A DNA stretch of 8,482 nt from Deltaproteobacteria bacterium (lineage in GTDB: Bacteria > Desulfobacterota > Desulfobacteria > Desulfobacterales > SURF-15). Numbering within the stretch: the stretch's first letter is position 1; every line of letters starts with the position of its first letter. Positions 1-5,061 of the stretch are shown here, in pieces. The stretch covers positions 1 to 8,482 of the forward strand of contig JAHEHB010000230.1 of NCBI GenBank assembly GCA_024644775.1. Direction: 5' to 3'. The notes below the pieces were generated by a model. It was not told the DNA's origin. It did no database searches and saw only the letters and a list, made by a program, of their open reading frames with translations. Position numbers and translations under genes: made by a program.

Positions 1-62
1 TAGCACAAACCCAGAGTTGTTTCAATATCTATTTTTAATTATTTTAAATGATTATAGATGGT

Positions 63-68
63 TATAAT
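63..68 (+). promoter_or_regulatory. Possible -10 box upstream of the SagB-like gene
   Basis: A perfect TATAAT hexamer lies in AT-rich DNA about 125 bases before the SagB-like start codon. No good -35 box is found: the best at an 18-base spacing is TTATTT (39-44), a poor match. If used, transcription would begin near 75 and leave a leader of about 118 bases. AT-rich DNA yields such hexamers by chance, so this is tentative. Confidence 0.35.
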
Positions 69-80
69 ATTTCAACGAGC

Positions 81-182
81 ATGCTTTCTCTTAAGTCACC
101 AACATTGGGGATTGAGGGAGGAGGACAAGGCGATAAAATCGGTCTTACCTTTATTCTGATTATAGAACCGAAAACTTTTTGA
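81..182 (+). CDS. Doubtful 33-residue upstream ORF with a Gly-Gly-Gly motif
   Basis: An ATG at 81 opens a 33-codon frame that ends in TGA at 180-182, ten bases before the SagB-like start codon. The peptide begins MLSLKSPTLG, contains GIEGGGQG in the middle and ends in a hydrophobic stretch, LTFILIIEP, followed by KTF. SagB enzymes in peptide pathways act on small precursors with a leader, so the position is suggestive. However, there is no convincing ribosome binding site before the ATG (only ACGAGC), and the core has no Cys and only two Thr, making it a poor thiazole/oxazole substrate. The GGAGGAGG coding for the glycines also looks like a Shine-Dalgarno run with no start codon behind it. 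It is more likely a chance frame in a leader than a gene. Confidence 0.17.
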   Translation: MLSLKSPTLGIEGGGQGDKIGLTFILIIEPKTF

Positions 183-192
183 GGGCATACCC

Positions 193-1755
193 ATGATTAA
201 TTCAGGAAAAGACTATCATTTTGCAACGAGCTATGACCGGTATCGCATGAAAGGTCATCGTTTAGACTGGCCAAATCAGCCCAATGTTTACAAAACCTAT
301 GATGGAATCGACCCGATTCCACTTCCCGAAGTCTCTCAGTTTCCCGAAATTTCCCTATGGGAGCTTACCAGGCAAACACAGACAAGGCCGGATGTCGCCT
401 TAAATTTTGACGTGTTGTCTCAGATCTTTACCTTGAGTTTCAGCCTCACTGCCAAAAGTCGCCAATCGGGTTATGAATTTTATTACCGGAGCGTCGCCTC
501 GGCAGGGGCGCTGTATCCCAATGAGCTCTATTTGGGGGCCTATACAGTAGACGGCCTTGATAACGGTATCTACCATTACGGCATTCATAACCGAAGGCTC
601 AGCCCGCTCCGGTCAGGTGCGTTTGGTCAGGTGACCGCAGAAGCCATTGCAGAACCAAAAGTAGATGAGATATTTGCATGTTTTTTTATCACCGGAATAT
701 TTTTTCGAAGCGCGTGGAAATACAGAGCCCGCGCATTTCGGTATGTGCTGCTGGATGCGGGTCATTTGCTGGAAAACCTGCTTCTATCGCTAAAAGCCTT
801 AAGGCTCCCCTTCTCAATCCACTATGATTTTAACGACAGTCAAGTCAATAAACTCCTGGGGCTCGACGGCAAGAGAGAGGCCTGTTTTGCCTGTGTGACG
901 ATTCGGGGACAATCGCCCCCTTCCGGGGATCCAGCGGCCGCCTCCACCCCTGTATCAAATACCGGGCCTGTTCTACGCGCCCACTCAAGGGAGCTGGTGG
1001 TGGATGCGCTACCGGAAAGTTTTCAAGAGGCAAGCTGTGTATCCGGTCGTGAAATTTCCTACGATGAAATCCAAAGCTGCTATCAAGCCGGCATACCGTT
1101 TAGGAGATCGGAATACACAACACCTGAATTGATTCAAAAACTCGGTACAGTACCGGAAGCATGGGAAGACTTGTCCCGCTGCAAACTAAAAGACGCTACG
1201 ACGGCATATCCTCAAGCGGTCTTCAACCGTCGCTCAAAAAGGAACTATGTGGATCAACATCTATCTCGGGAAAAATTTTTGGGGCTGCTGGATTTGGTCA
1301 TGGATGCCTCTTATCAGGATCTCCCGGAAACACACCGGTATTCCTCAGCATTAACCATCGGATACCTGGCAGGAAATATCGAAGATACAATCCCCGGTTT
1401 TTATCTACTGGATTCATCCCATAGAAGAACCGGTTTTATCTCCAAAGGATACCTGACATACAAAATGGCATCGGTCTGCCTGGATCAGGATTGGCTTCGA
1501 AGCGCGTCGACCCATTTTCTATTTATGACAAATCTTAAAGAAATCGACCAAACCTGGGGACCACGCAGTTATCGATACGCTATGCTGACCGCCGGCAGAA
1601 TCGGCCAAACCATCTACCTGGGAGCCACGGCATTGGGCTTGGGTTGCTGTGGCATCGGCGCCCTATATGACGGCGAAGCCAGGCAACTCCTCGGTATCAA
1701 TCAAGATTCCGCACTACTTTATTTGGTAGCTGCAGGGTCTGTAAAACGCCGATAA
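193..1755 (+). CDS. Tandem-domain SagB/ThcOx family flavin oxidoreductase (nitroreductase fold)
   Basis: This 520-residue protein carries two nitroreductase-like domains. The N-terminus has an H-x-LDW-x-x-QP-x-x-YK-x-Y stretch (22-36) of the kind seen in SagB/ThcOx proteins. Domain 1 holds SVASAGALYPNELYL (100-114), the FMN-binding signature (family form PSGGALYP), and RYVLLDAGHLLENLLL (183-198). Domain 2 begins at NRRSKRNY (345-352) and continues with RYAMLTAGRIGQTIYLGATA (461-480), GLGCCGIGALYD and a final LLYLVAAG. Its equivalent of the ALYP motif is degraded (RYSSALTIGYLAGN), so one active site may sit between the domains, or only one domain may be active. Family members use FMN to dehydrogenate substrates, for example azolines in ribosomal peptides. 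No YcaO cyclase, SagC or transporter gene is present in the window, so the substrate is unknown. The ATG start is supported by GAGGG (181-185), seven bases upstream. The gene converges on the PIN toxin with a 2-bp gap. Confidence 0.87.
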   Translation: MINSGKDYHFATSYDRYRMKGHRLDWPNQPNVYKTYDGIDPIPLPEVSQFPEISLWELTRQTQTRPDVALNFDVLSQIFTLSFSLTAKSRQSGYEFYYRSVASAGALYPNELYLGAYTVDGLDNGIYHYGIHNRRLSPLRSGAFGQVTAEAIAEPKVDEIFACFFITGIFFRSAWKYRARAFRYVLLDAGHLLENLLLSLKALRLPFSIHYDFNDSQVNKLLGLDGKREACFACVTIRGQSPPSGDPAAASTPVSNTGPVLRAHSRELVVDALPESFQEASCVSGREISYDEIQSCYQAGIPFRRSEYTTPELIQKLGTVPEAWEDLSRCKLKDATTAYPQAVFNRRSKRNYVDQHLSREKFLGLLDLVMDASYQDLPETHRYSSALTIGYLAGNIEDTIPGFYLLDSSHRRTGFISKGYLTYKMASVCLDQDWLRSASTHFLFMTNLKEIDQTWGPRSYRYAMLTAGRIGQTIYLGATALGLGCCGIGALYDGEARQLLGINQDSALLYLVAAGSVKRR

Positions 1756-1757
1756 TT

Positions 1758-2192
1758 TCATTCACAGGTAGGAAATGTGTCAAGGCCTTCGGATTTGGCG
1801 GCCTGTGCGAGTCTGTCATCGAAACAGGTGAACATAAAATTTTCAGGGATCCTTTCCTGGATAACCATTGCCGATGCAAGATGTATGGCATCAAAGCCAC
1901 GCAGGGGATATCTTTTAACCACCCGATCAATGTATCTATTCAGTTCATCACTAACCTCAACCCGGATAAAACTCGTCCAGTCCCGGTGAAACAGACCGGT
2001 GATTTCTGCGATCAGTTTATCCTCAAGGCTCGCCTCGCGTTTCTTTCGATAGATGCAGGCCATTGTTTCGGCATAGGCAACCGAAGAGGTAACGATCTGT
2101 TCAGCCGCTTTCCATCTCGAGATGACATCGTGGGAAAACGGCTCCCGAAAATAGCGCTTCACCAGGGCACTCGTGTCCAGGTATAGAATCAC
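1758..2192 (-). CDS. PIN-domain toxin (VapC-like ribonuclease)
   Basis: This 144-residue protein has the length and layout of a single PIN domain, a Mg-dependent RNase fold used by VapC-type toxins. It opens with MILYLDTSALVKRYF, which gives the first acidic residue, D6. The other acidic residues are E42 in AYAETMA, D101 in RGFDAIHLASA and D125 (or D126) in FTCFDDRLAQAA. All four expected metal-ligand positions are present, so the enzyme looks intact. The start is GTG. It overlaps the antitoxin stop as GTGA (2189-2192), and GAGGA lies six bases upstream, so translation is coupled to the antitoxin. VapC toxins cleave tRNA or rRNA and are neutralised by the antitoxin encoded with them; the target here cannot be read from sequence. 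The stop codon is only 2 bp from the stop of the converging SagB-like gene. Confidence 0.88.
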   Translation of the reverse strand: MILYLDTSALVKRYFREPFSHDVISRWKAAEQIVTSSVAYAETMACIYRKKREASLEDKLIAEITGLFHRDWTSFIRVEVSDELNRYIDRVVKRYPLRGFDAIHLASAMVIQERIPENFMFTCFDDRLAQAAKSEGLDTFPTCE

Positions 2193-2467
2193 CGCCGATC
2201 CTCGATAACCATCTGTGAAGCGCGCTTTCCGGATACTTTCACAGGCACAAGACCATCCTTAGGGATGCTTTTGCCGGGCAACGCAATCATTCCTTTTTGG
2301 ATGAGCGGTCCCAATGCGACCCGTACGGACTTTTGTGTGCTGTCTTCTTTCATGATGCGGGCTATTGGCCTTCCCCTTTCGGTAATCAGGATCTCCTCCC
2401 CCGATTTTACCCGAGCCAGGAGCCGGCTCAGGTTATTCTTGACTTCTTTTATCCCGGCTCTGATCAT
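2189..2467 (-). CDS. Phd/YefM-type antitoxin partner of the PIN toxin
   Basis: The protein starts MIRAGIKEVKNNLSRLLARV and continues KSGEEILITERGRPIARI. This is the typical N-terminal DNA-binding half of Phd/YefM-fold antitoxins (the E-x-K-N-x-LS-x-LL pattern, then ITERGRPIAR). The C-terminal half (after about residue 46) is divergent and probably wraps the toxin. I prefer the ATG at 2467, giving 92 residues, because GGAG (2474-2477) lies six bases upstream. An in-frame ATG at 2479 would add four residues (MERP) but has no visible ribosome binding site. It is the first gene of a two-gene operon and overlaps the toxin by four bases. Family antitoxins bind their own promoter, and paired palindromes upstream fit that role. 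The Phd-fold assignment is strong; the exact start is less sure. Confidence 0.87.
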   Translation of the reverse strand: MIRAGIKEVKNNLSRLLARVKSGEEILITERGRPIARIMKEDSTQKSVRVALGPLIQKGMIALPGKSIPKDGLVPVKVSGKRASQMVIEDRR

Positions 2468-2481
2468 AGGCCGCTCCATTT

Positions 2482-2510
2482 GTAGCTACATTTTGTCGTA
2501 TGGTAGCTAC
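2482..2510. promoter_or_regulatory. Paired GTAGCTAC palindromes, candidate antitoxin operator
   Basis: The perfect palindrome GTAGCTAC occurs at 2482-2489 (extended to TGTAGCTACA, 2481-2490) and again at 2503-2510. The copies are 21 bp apart start to start, about two helical turns, so bound dimers would lie on the same DNA face. One copy overlaps the predicted -10 box and the other lies just past the expected transcription start. The placement fits autorepression by the antitoxin or the toxin-antitoxin complex, as is usual for Phd/YefM modules. Binding itself is inferred. Confidence 0.55.
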
Positions 2511-2528
2511 TTCGTATCCAGAAGTCAA
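2500..2528 (-). promoter_or_regulatory. Predicted promoter of the toxin-antitoxin operon
   Basis: On the minus strand TTGACT (2528-2523, five of six -35 consensus bases) is followed after exactly 17 bases by TACCAT (2505-2500, four of six -10 bases). The expected start is near 2493, about 25 bases before the preferred antitoxin ATG. The -10 box overlaps one of the GTAGCTAC palindromes, so a repressor bound there would block RNA polymerase. Confidence 0.5.
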
Positions 2529-2645
2529 GCTCGATTTCCTTTACTATACAAAAGAAAAAGAATCATCGATGAACAAGGGGGGGAATGGAAATTTGAACTT
2601 TAAACCATTTAGAAGATCTCCATCGATTTTTTTCTATTTATGCTC

Positions 2646-2675
2646 TTGACAAAAACCTTTGCTGCTGGGAAATTA
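2646..2675 (+). promoter_or_regulatory. Possible promoter for the yqeY-thioesterase operon
   Basis: A perfect TTGACA -35 box (2646-2651) is followed by AT-rich DNA. The -10 box is weak: GAAATT at a 17-base spacing or AAATTA at 18 bases. Transcription would start around 2682, about 50 bases ahead of the YqeY-family start codon. It is the only good -35 box in the gap between this operon and the divergent toxin-antitoxin operon. Confidence 0.38.
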
Positions 2676-2723
2676 AATAAATGATAACAAGTTAACATAT
2701 TAGAACTACTAATAATATCCGAC

Positions 2724-2733
2724 GAGGTACCTC
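2724..2733 (+). promoter_or_regulatory. Shine-Dalgarno inside a perfect 10-bp palindrome
   Basis: GAGGTACCTC directly abuts the ATG at 2734. The GAGG half is the ribosome binding site at a six-base spacing. The other half, CCTC, could pair with it only between two mRNA molecules or in very tight structures, since no loop separates the arms. This could also be a site for a DNA-binding dimer. Confidence 0.35.
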
Positions 2734-3132
2734 ATGGCACTTCAAGAAAAAATCAAAAAAGACCTCACACAGGCAATGAAAGACAAAAATACTGCGCGAA
2801 AAGATGCGCTACGGGTTATTTTGGGGGAGTTTGGCAGAGCCGAAACCAAAGCGCTTTCCGATAATGAAATCATTAAGATATTAAAAAAATTGGTGAAATC
2901 TGAACGAGAAATGCTTGAGAAGAAAGGAGCAGAATCGGATTCCGAATTTGCCCGCATTGTTGAGGCCTATTTGCCCCAAATGGCAACAGAAGAAGCGATC
3001 AAAGCATGGATCTCTGAAACTATCGACTTTTCTGAATTCAAAAATAAAATGCAGGCCATACGTCCCATTATGCAGCATTTTGGGGACACAGCGGACGGGG
3101 ATACAGTAAAGCGAATCTTACAAGGTTTTTGA
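2734..3132 (+). CDS. GatB/YqeY domain protein
   Basis: This 132-residue protein matches the YqeY family from end to end. It has an amphipathic helical start (LQEKIKKDLTQAMKDKN), then ARKDALRVILGEF, a lysine-rich helix (ILKKLVKSEREMLEKKG), EAYLPQMATEEAI near 78-90, and a C-terminal FGDTADGDTVKRIL, equivalent to the usual G-x-ADG-x-x-V motif. Its helical bundle resembles the tail domain of GatB, the amidotransferase subunit that works on misacylated tRNA, so tRNA binding is often proposed, but the cellular role of free YqeY is not established. It is a little shorter than the usual roughly 150 residues; the section before the ADG motif looks reduced. The start is supported by GAGG six bases upstream. 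The thioesterase follows after 41 bases, probably in the same transcript. The rpsU and dnaG neighbours common elsewhere are absent. Confidence 0.85.
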   Translation: MALQEKIKKDLTQAMKDKNTARKDALRVILGEFGRAETKALSDNEIIKILKKLVKSEREMLEKKGAESDSEFARIVEAYLPQMATEEAIKAWISETIDFSEFKNKMQAIRPIMQHFGDTADGDTVKRILQGF

Positions 3133-3173
3133 CTCTGGAATGGGGATTTTTGATTGAAAATTTGGAGACCGAG

Positions 3174-3596
3174 ATGGACCCGGCGGTAAGAGAAGCGATT
3201 TTTAAGGCGGTCGATACGGAGCCCTTTGCGCAACAGCTGAATATGCAGTTGATTGAACTGGCGGATGGTTACTCAGTGGTGGAAATGACATATGACCCGG
3301 CAGGTATGGATAATATCTATCAACGGGCGCACGGCGGTGCCATCTTCGGATTGATTGACGAGGCTTTTGAGACTGCCGGCCAAACAGACGGATCCATTGC
3401 GGTTGCCCTCAATGTGAATGTGACCTACGTATCGAGCCCCGAGGCGGGCAACCGGCTCCGGGCGACTGCCAATCAAATCAGCCGGACGAAAAAAACCGCA
3501 AATTACGAGATCAAGGTAACGGATATGGATGGAAATATGATCGCATCCTGCCAGGCGTTGGCTTACAGAACCGGCAAACCGATTCCGTTTCTTTAG
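3174..3596 (+). CDS. PaaI-like hotdog-fold thioesterase
   Basis: This 140-residue protein has the PaaI-type hotdog pattern. N47 and H53-G54-G55 occur in NIYQRAHGGAIFGLIDEAFE, where the long hotdog helix follows the HGG turn and D62 or E63 supplies the catalytic acid. The strands ALNVNVTYVSSPEAG, GNRLRATANQ and NYEIKVTDMDG follow, then the closing CQALAYRT. Family enzymes hydrolyse acyl-CoA thioesters, often aromatic, medium-chain or dead-end CoA products; the acyl group here cannot be told. I place the start at ATG 3174 because GGAG (3164-3167) lies six bases upstream. An in-frame TTG at 3129 would add 15 residues and overlap the YqeY stop, but it has no good ribosome binding site and the added residues do not resemble the fold. 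It probably shares a transcript with the YqeY gene. Confidence 0.85.
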   Translation: MDPAVREAIFKAVDTEPFAQQLNMQLIELADGYSVVEMTYDPAGMDNIYQRAHGGAIFGLIDEAFETAGQTDGSIAVALNVNVTYVSSPEAGNRLRATANQISRTKKTANYEIKVTDMDGNMIASCQALAYRTGKPIPFL

Positions 3597-3693
3597 GGAA
3601 TCGGAAAAAATAAAATATTCCAATTAGCGCACATGTTTAGGACAGATTTGTTCGATCCGCAAGCGCATAACCACAGAAAGAGTTGAATCACAA

Positions 3694-3738
3694 ATGTCGA
3701 AAAAAACAAAGAAACTTATTCCCGAAAACCAGATTTAA
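3694..3738 (+). pseudogene. Detached N-terminus of the ORF6N gene (one-base frameshift)
   Basis: ATG at 3694 opens a short frame, MSKKTKKLIPENQI, which hits TAA at 3736. From memory of the family, ORF6N proteins commonly start with a basic stretch, then IP-x-x-x-IE-x-KILVIRGEKV, then LDSDLA. The IPENQI part is in this frame, whereas ILVIRGEKVILDSDLAALYG is in the frame of the downstream CDS. Adding one base between about 3733 and 3746 joins them as QI-xx-xI-LVIRG with no gain or loss of residues. This indicates a recent single-base deletion or a sequence error. A weak AAAGAG lies 11 bases before the ATG. Confidence 0.6.
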
Positions 3739-3767
3739 AAATAATACTGGTCATTCGTGGAGAAAAG

Positions 3768-4250
3768 GTGATTCTTGACTCCGACCTGGCAGCTCTTTAT
3801 GGCGTAGAAACAAGACGTCTCAATGAACAGGTCCGTCGCAATAAAGATAAATTTCCGGAAGATTTTATGTTCCAACTAACCCAAGATGAGTTTGCCAACT
3901 TGAAATCGCAAATTGCGACATCAAGTTTGGATTGGGGTGGGCGTCGGAAAGCACCTTTGGTATTTACTGAACATGGAGCACTGCAGGCAGCCAATGTGCT
4001 TAAGTCAGCGCAAGCTAATAAAATGAGTGTTTACATTGTCCGAACCTTTGTTCGACTTCGGGAAATGGCGCTGACAAATGAGAAATTGGCACGTAAAGTT
4101 AACCAGTTGGAAAACCGCGTTAGTGATCATGATGAGTTATTGATTGAATTGATCCGTGAAATTCGAAAAATGATCGATACCCCAAAACCCAAAGATAGTA
4201 AACGGTCAATCGGCTTCATTATGTCTGATAAATTTAAAATAAAATCATAG
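3768..4250 (+). CDS. ORF6N domain protein, N-terminally truncated by a frameshift
   Basis: The readable frame encodes 160 residues. It begins inside the ORF6N domain (ILDSDLAALYGVETRRLNEQ, RNKDKFPEDFMFQLTQDEF, then a region ending VFTEHGALQAANVL and YIVRTFVRLREM). ORF6N is a DNA-binding-type domain first seen in phage antirepressor proteins and common in bacterial chromosomes. A predicted coiled coil follows (LARKVNQLENRVSDHDELLI), then a basic tail with RSIGFI, typical of chromosomal members. The frame stays open upstream to 3687 without an ATG. GTG at 3768 has GGAG (3759-3762) five bases before it and could start a shortened product, losing the first beta strand (ILVIRGEKV). Either the gene is a young pseudogene, or it uses the GTG, or a base is missing in the assembly. 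Its cellular role is unknown; no other phage gene is nearby. Confidence 0.72.
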   Translation: MILDSDLAALYGVETRRLNEQVRRNKDKFPEDFMFQLTQDEFANLKSQIATSSLDWGGRRKAPLVFTEHGALQAANVLKSAQANKMSVYIVRTFVRLREMALTNEKLARKVNQLENRVSDHDELLIELIREIRKMIDTPKPKDSKRSIGFIMSDKFKIKS

Positions 4251-4289
4251 AAAACTGGCGAACCGAATAACCTGCCAAAGGACATTGAT

Positions 4290-4967
4290 ATGGAAATACT
4301 CGATTCTATACCGACAAAAGTGGATTTAAAAGAACTTAAACGCCGACTTAAAATGAACCCCGGCAAACAGTGGGATCGTGTGCTATCGCTTGTGGAGATC
4401 GCCCAGCCTTTAATCGAACCCAAGGTAGTTTACAAGGTCTGTTATATCGAAGAAAAACATTCGGGTGCCGTTAAGATAGACGGCATTCAGCTTACCAGCG
4501 ATGTATTACGGAAACAACTGGATGAAGTGGAACGGGTATTTCCCTATGTTTGCACCATCGGGCCAAAACTGGAAGAGACAGCAGGGAAAACCGGTGACTA
4601 TTTGGAACAGTACTATCTGGAATCCATTGGAGACGCAGCGCTGGTAAGCATTCGACAGTATTTCGAAAGCCAGTTGCAGTCCCGGTTTGCCCTTGGAAAA
4701 ATTTCCCGCCTGGGTCCGGGTTCTTTAGAAGCCTGGCCCATCAGTGAGCAGCAGCCTCTTTTTTCAATTCTTGGAGATGTGGAATCTGCAATCGGCGTGC
4801 GGCTTACAGAAAGTCTTTTGATGATGCCGCGAAAATCCATATCCGGCATATACTTCCCTACGGAGATCCCTTTTTTTGCCTGCCAGCTTTGCCCCCGAAA
4901 CGACTGTCCTTCGCGAAAGGCTGCTTACGATCTTCAAAAAGCTGAAGAATATGGGATTGTTAGATAA
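4290..4967 (+). CDS. Stand-alone MetH-type activation domain protein with C-terminal Cys cluster
   Basis: This 225-residue protein resembles the reactivation domain of cobalamin-dependent methionine synthase (MetH), where S-adenosylmethionine and an electron donor re-methylate inactive Co(II) cobalamin. The key region is SRLGPGSLEAWPISEQQPLF (139-158), matching the R-x-x-PGY-x-x-WP-x-x-EQ-x-x-LF pattern, then IGVRLTESLLMMPRKSISGI (168-187), matching the IG-x-x-LTES-x-x-M-x-P-x-x-SVSG-x-YF pattern. The N-terminal half (1-100) is divergent and ends VFPYVCTIGPKLE. After the activation core comes C198-x2-C201-x4-C206 followed by PSRKAAY. MetH lacks this cluster, and it could bind a metal or an iron-sulfur centre. 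No methyltransferase or corrinoid protein gene is in the window, so the partner is unknown. The start is supported by AAGGA (4278-4282), seven bases upstream. The SppA gene follows 94 bases later. Confidence 0.8.
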   Translation: MEILDSIPTKVDLKELKRRLKMNPGKQWDRVLSLVEIAQPLIEPKVVYKVCYIEEKHSGAVKIDGIQLTSDVLRKQLDEVERVFPYVCTIGPKLEETAGKTGDYLEQYYLESIGDAALVSIRQYFESQLQSRFALGKISRLGPGSLEAWPISEQQPLFSILGDVESAIGVRLTESLLMMPRKSISGIYFPTEIPFFACQLCPRNDCPSRKAAYDLQKAEEYGIVR

Positions 4968-5061
4968 AGACACTTGCAAGCGGTGCAGTACAGCGGTAAT
5001 ATAGAGCGATCAAATGCCGAGCAGGTGAGACACCAAAATAAATTAGGAAGGAACTATTATT

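Noticed and set aside
138..180. Possible attenuator: TCGGT pairing with ACCGA followed by a T-run before the SagB-like gene
   Set aside because: The stem is five to seven bases with a bulge and a long loop, too weak for a terminator, and no competing structure is seen.
2563..2572. TCATCGATGA palindrome in the gap between divergent operons
   Set aside because: A single short palindrome with no second copy and no clear relation to a promoter; chance is sufficient.
2265..2603. Long plus-strand frame opposite the antitoxin gene
   Set aside because: It is antisense to a well-supported antitoxin, has no Shine-Dalgarno and resembles no family.
2569..2649. 26-codon frame beginning MNKGGNG in the gap before the YqeY gene
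   Set aside because: There is no ribosome binding site at a good distance, the composition is that of AT-rich noncoding DNA, and the frame ends within the candidate TTGACA promoter.
3700..3706. Transcript slippage on the A7 run as rescue of the ORF6N frame
   Set aside because: A shift here would reach the downstream frame but would scramble the conserved IPENQI segment, so it does not restore a family-like protein.
3733..3742. Programmed -1 ribosomal frameshift in the ORF6N gene
   Set aside because: The local sequence does not form a standard slippery heptamer in the reading frame, and no strong downstream structure is apparent; a simple one-base deletion explains it better.
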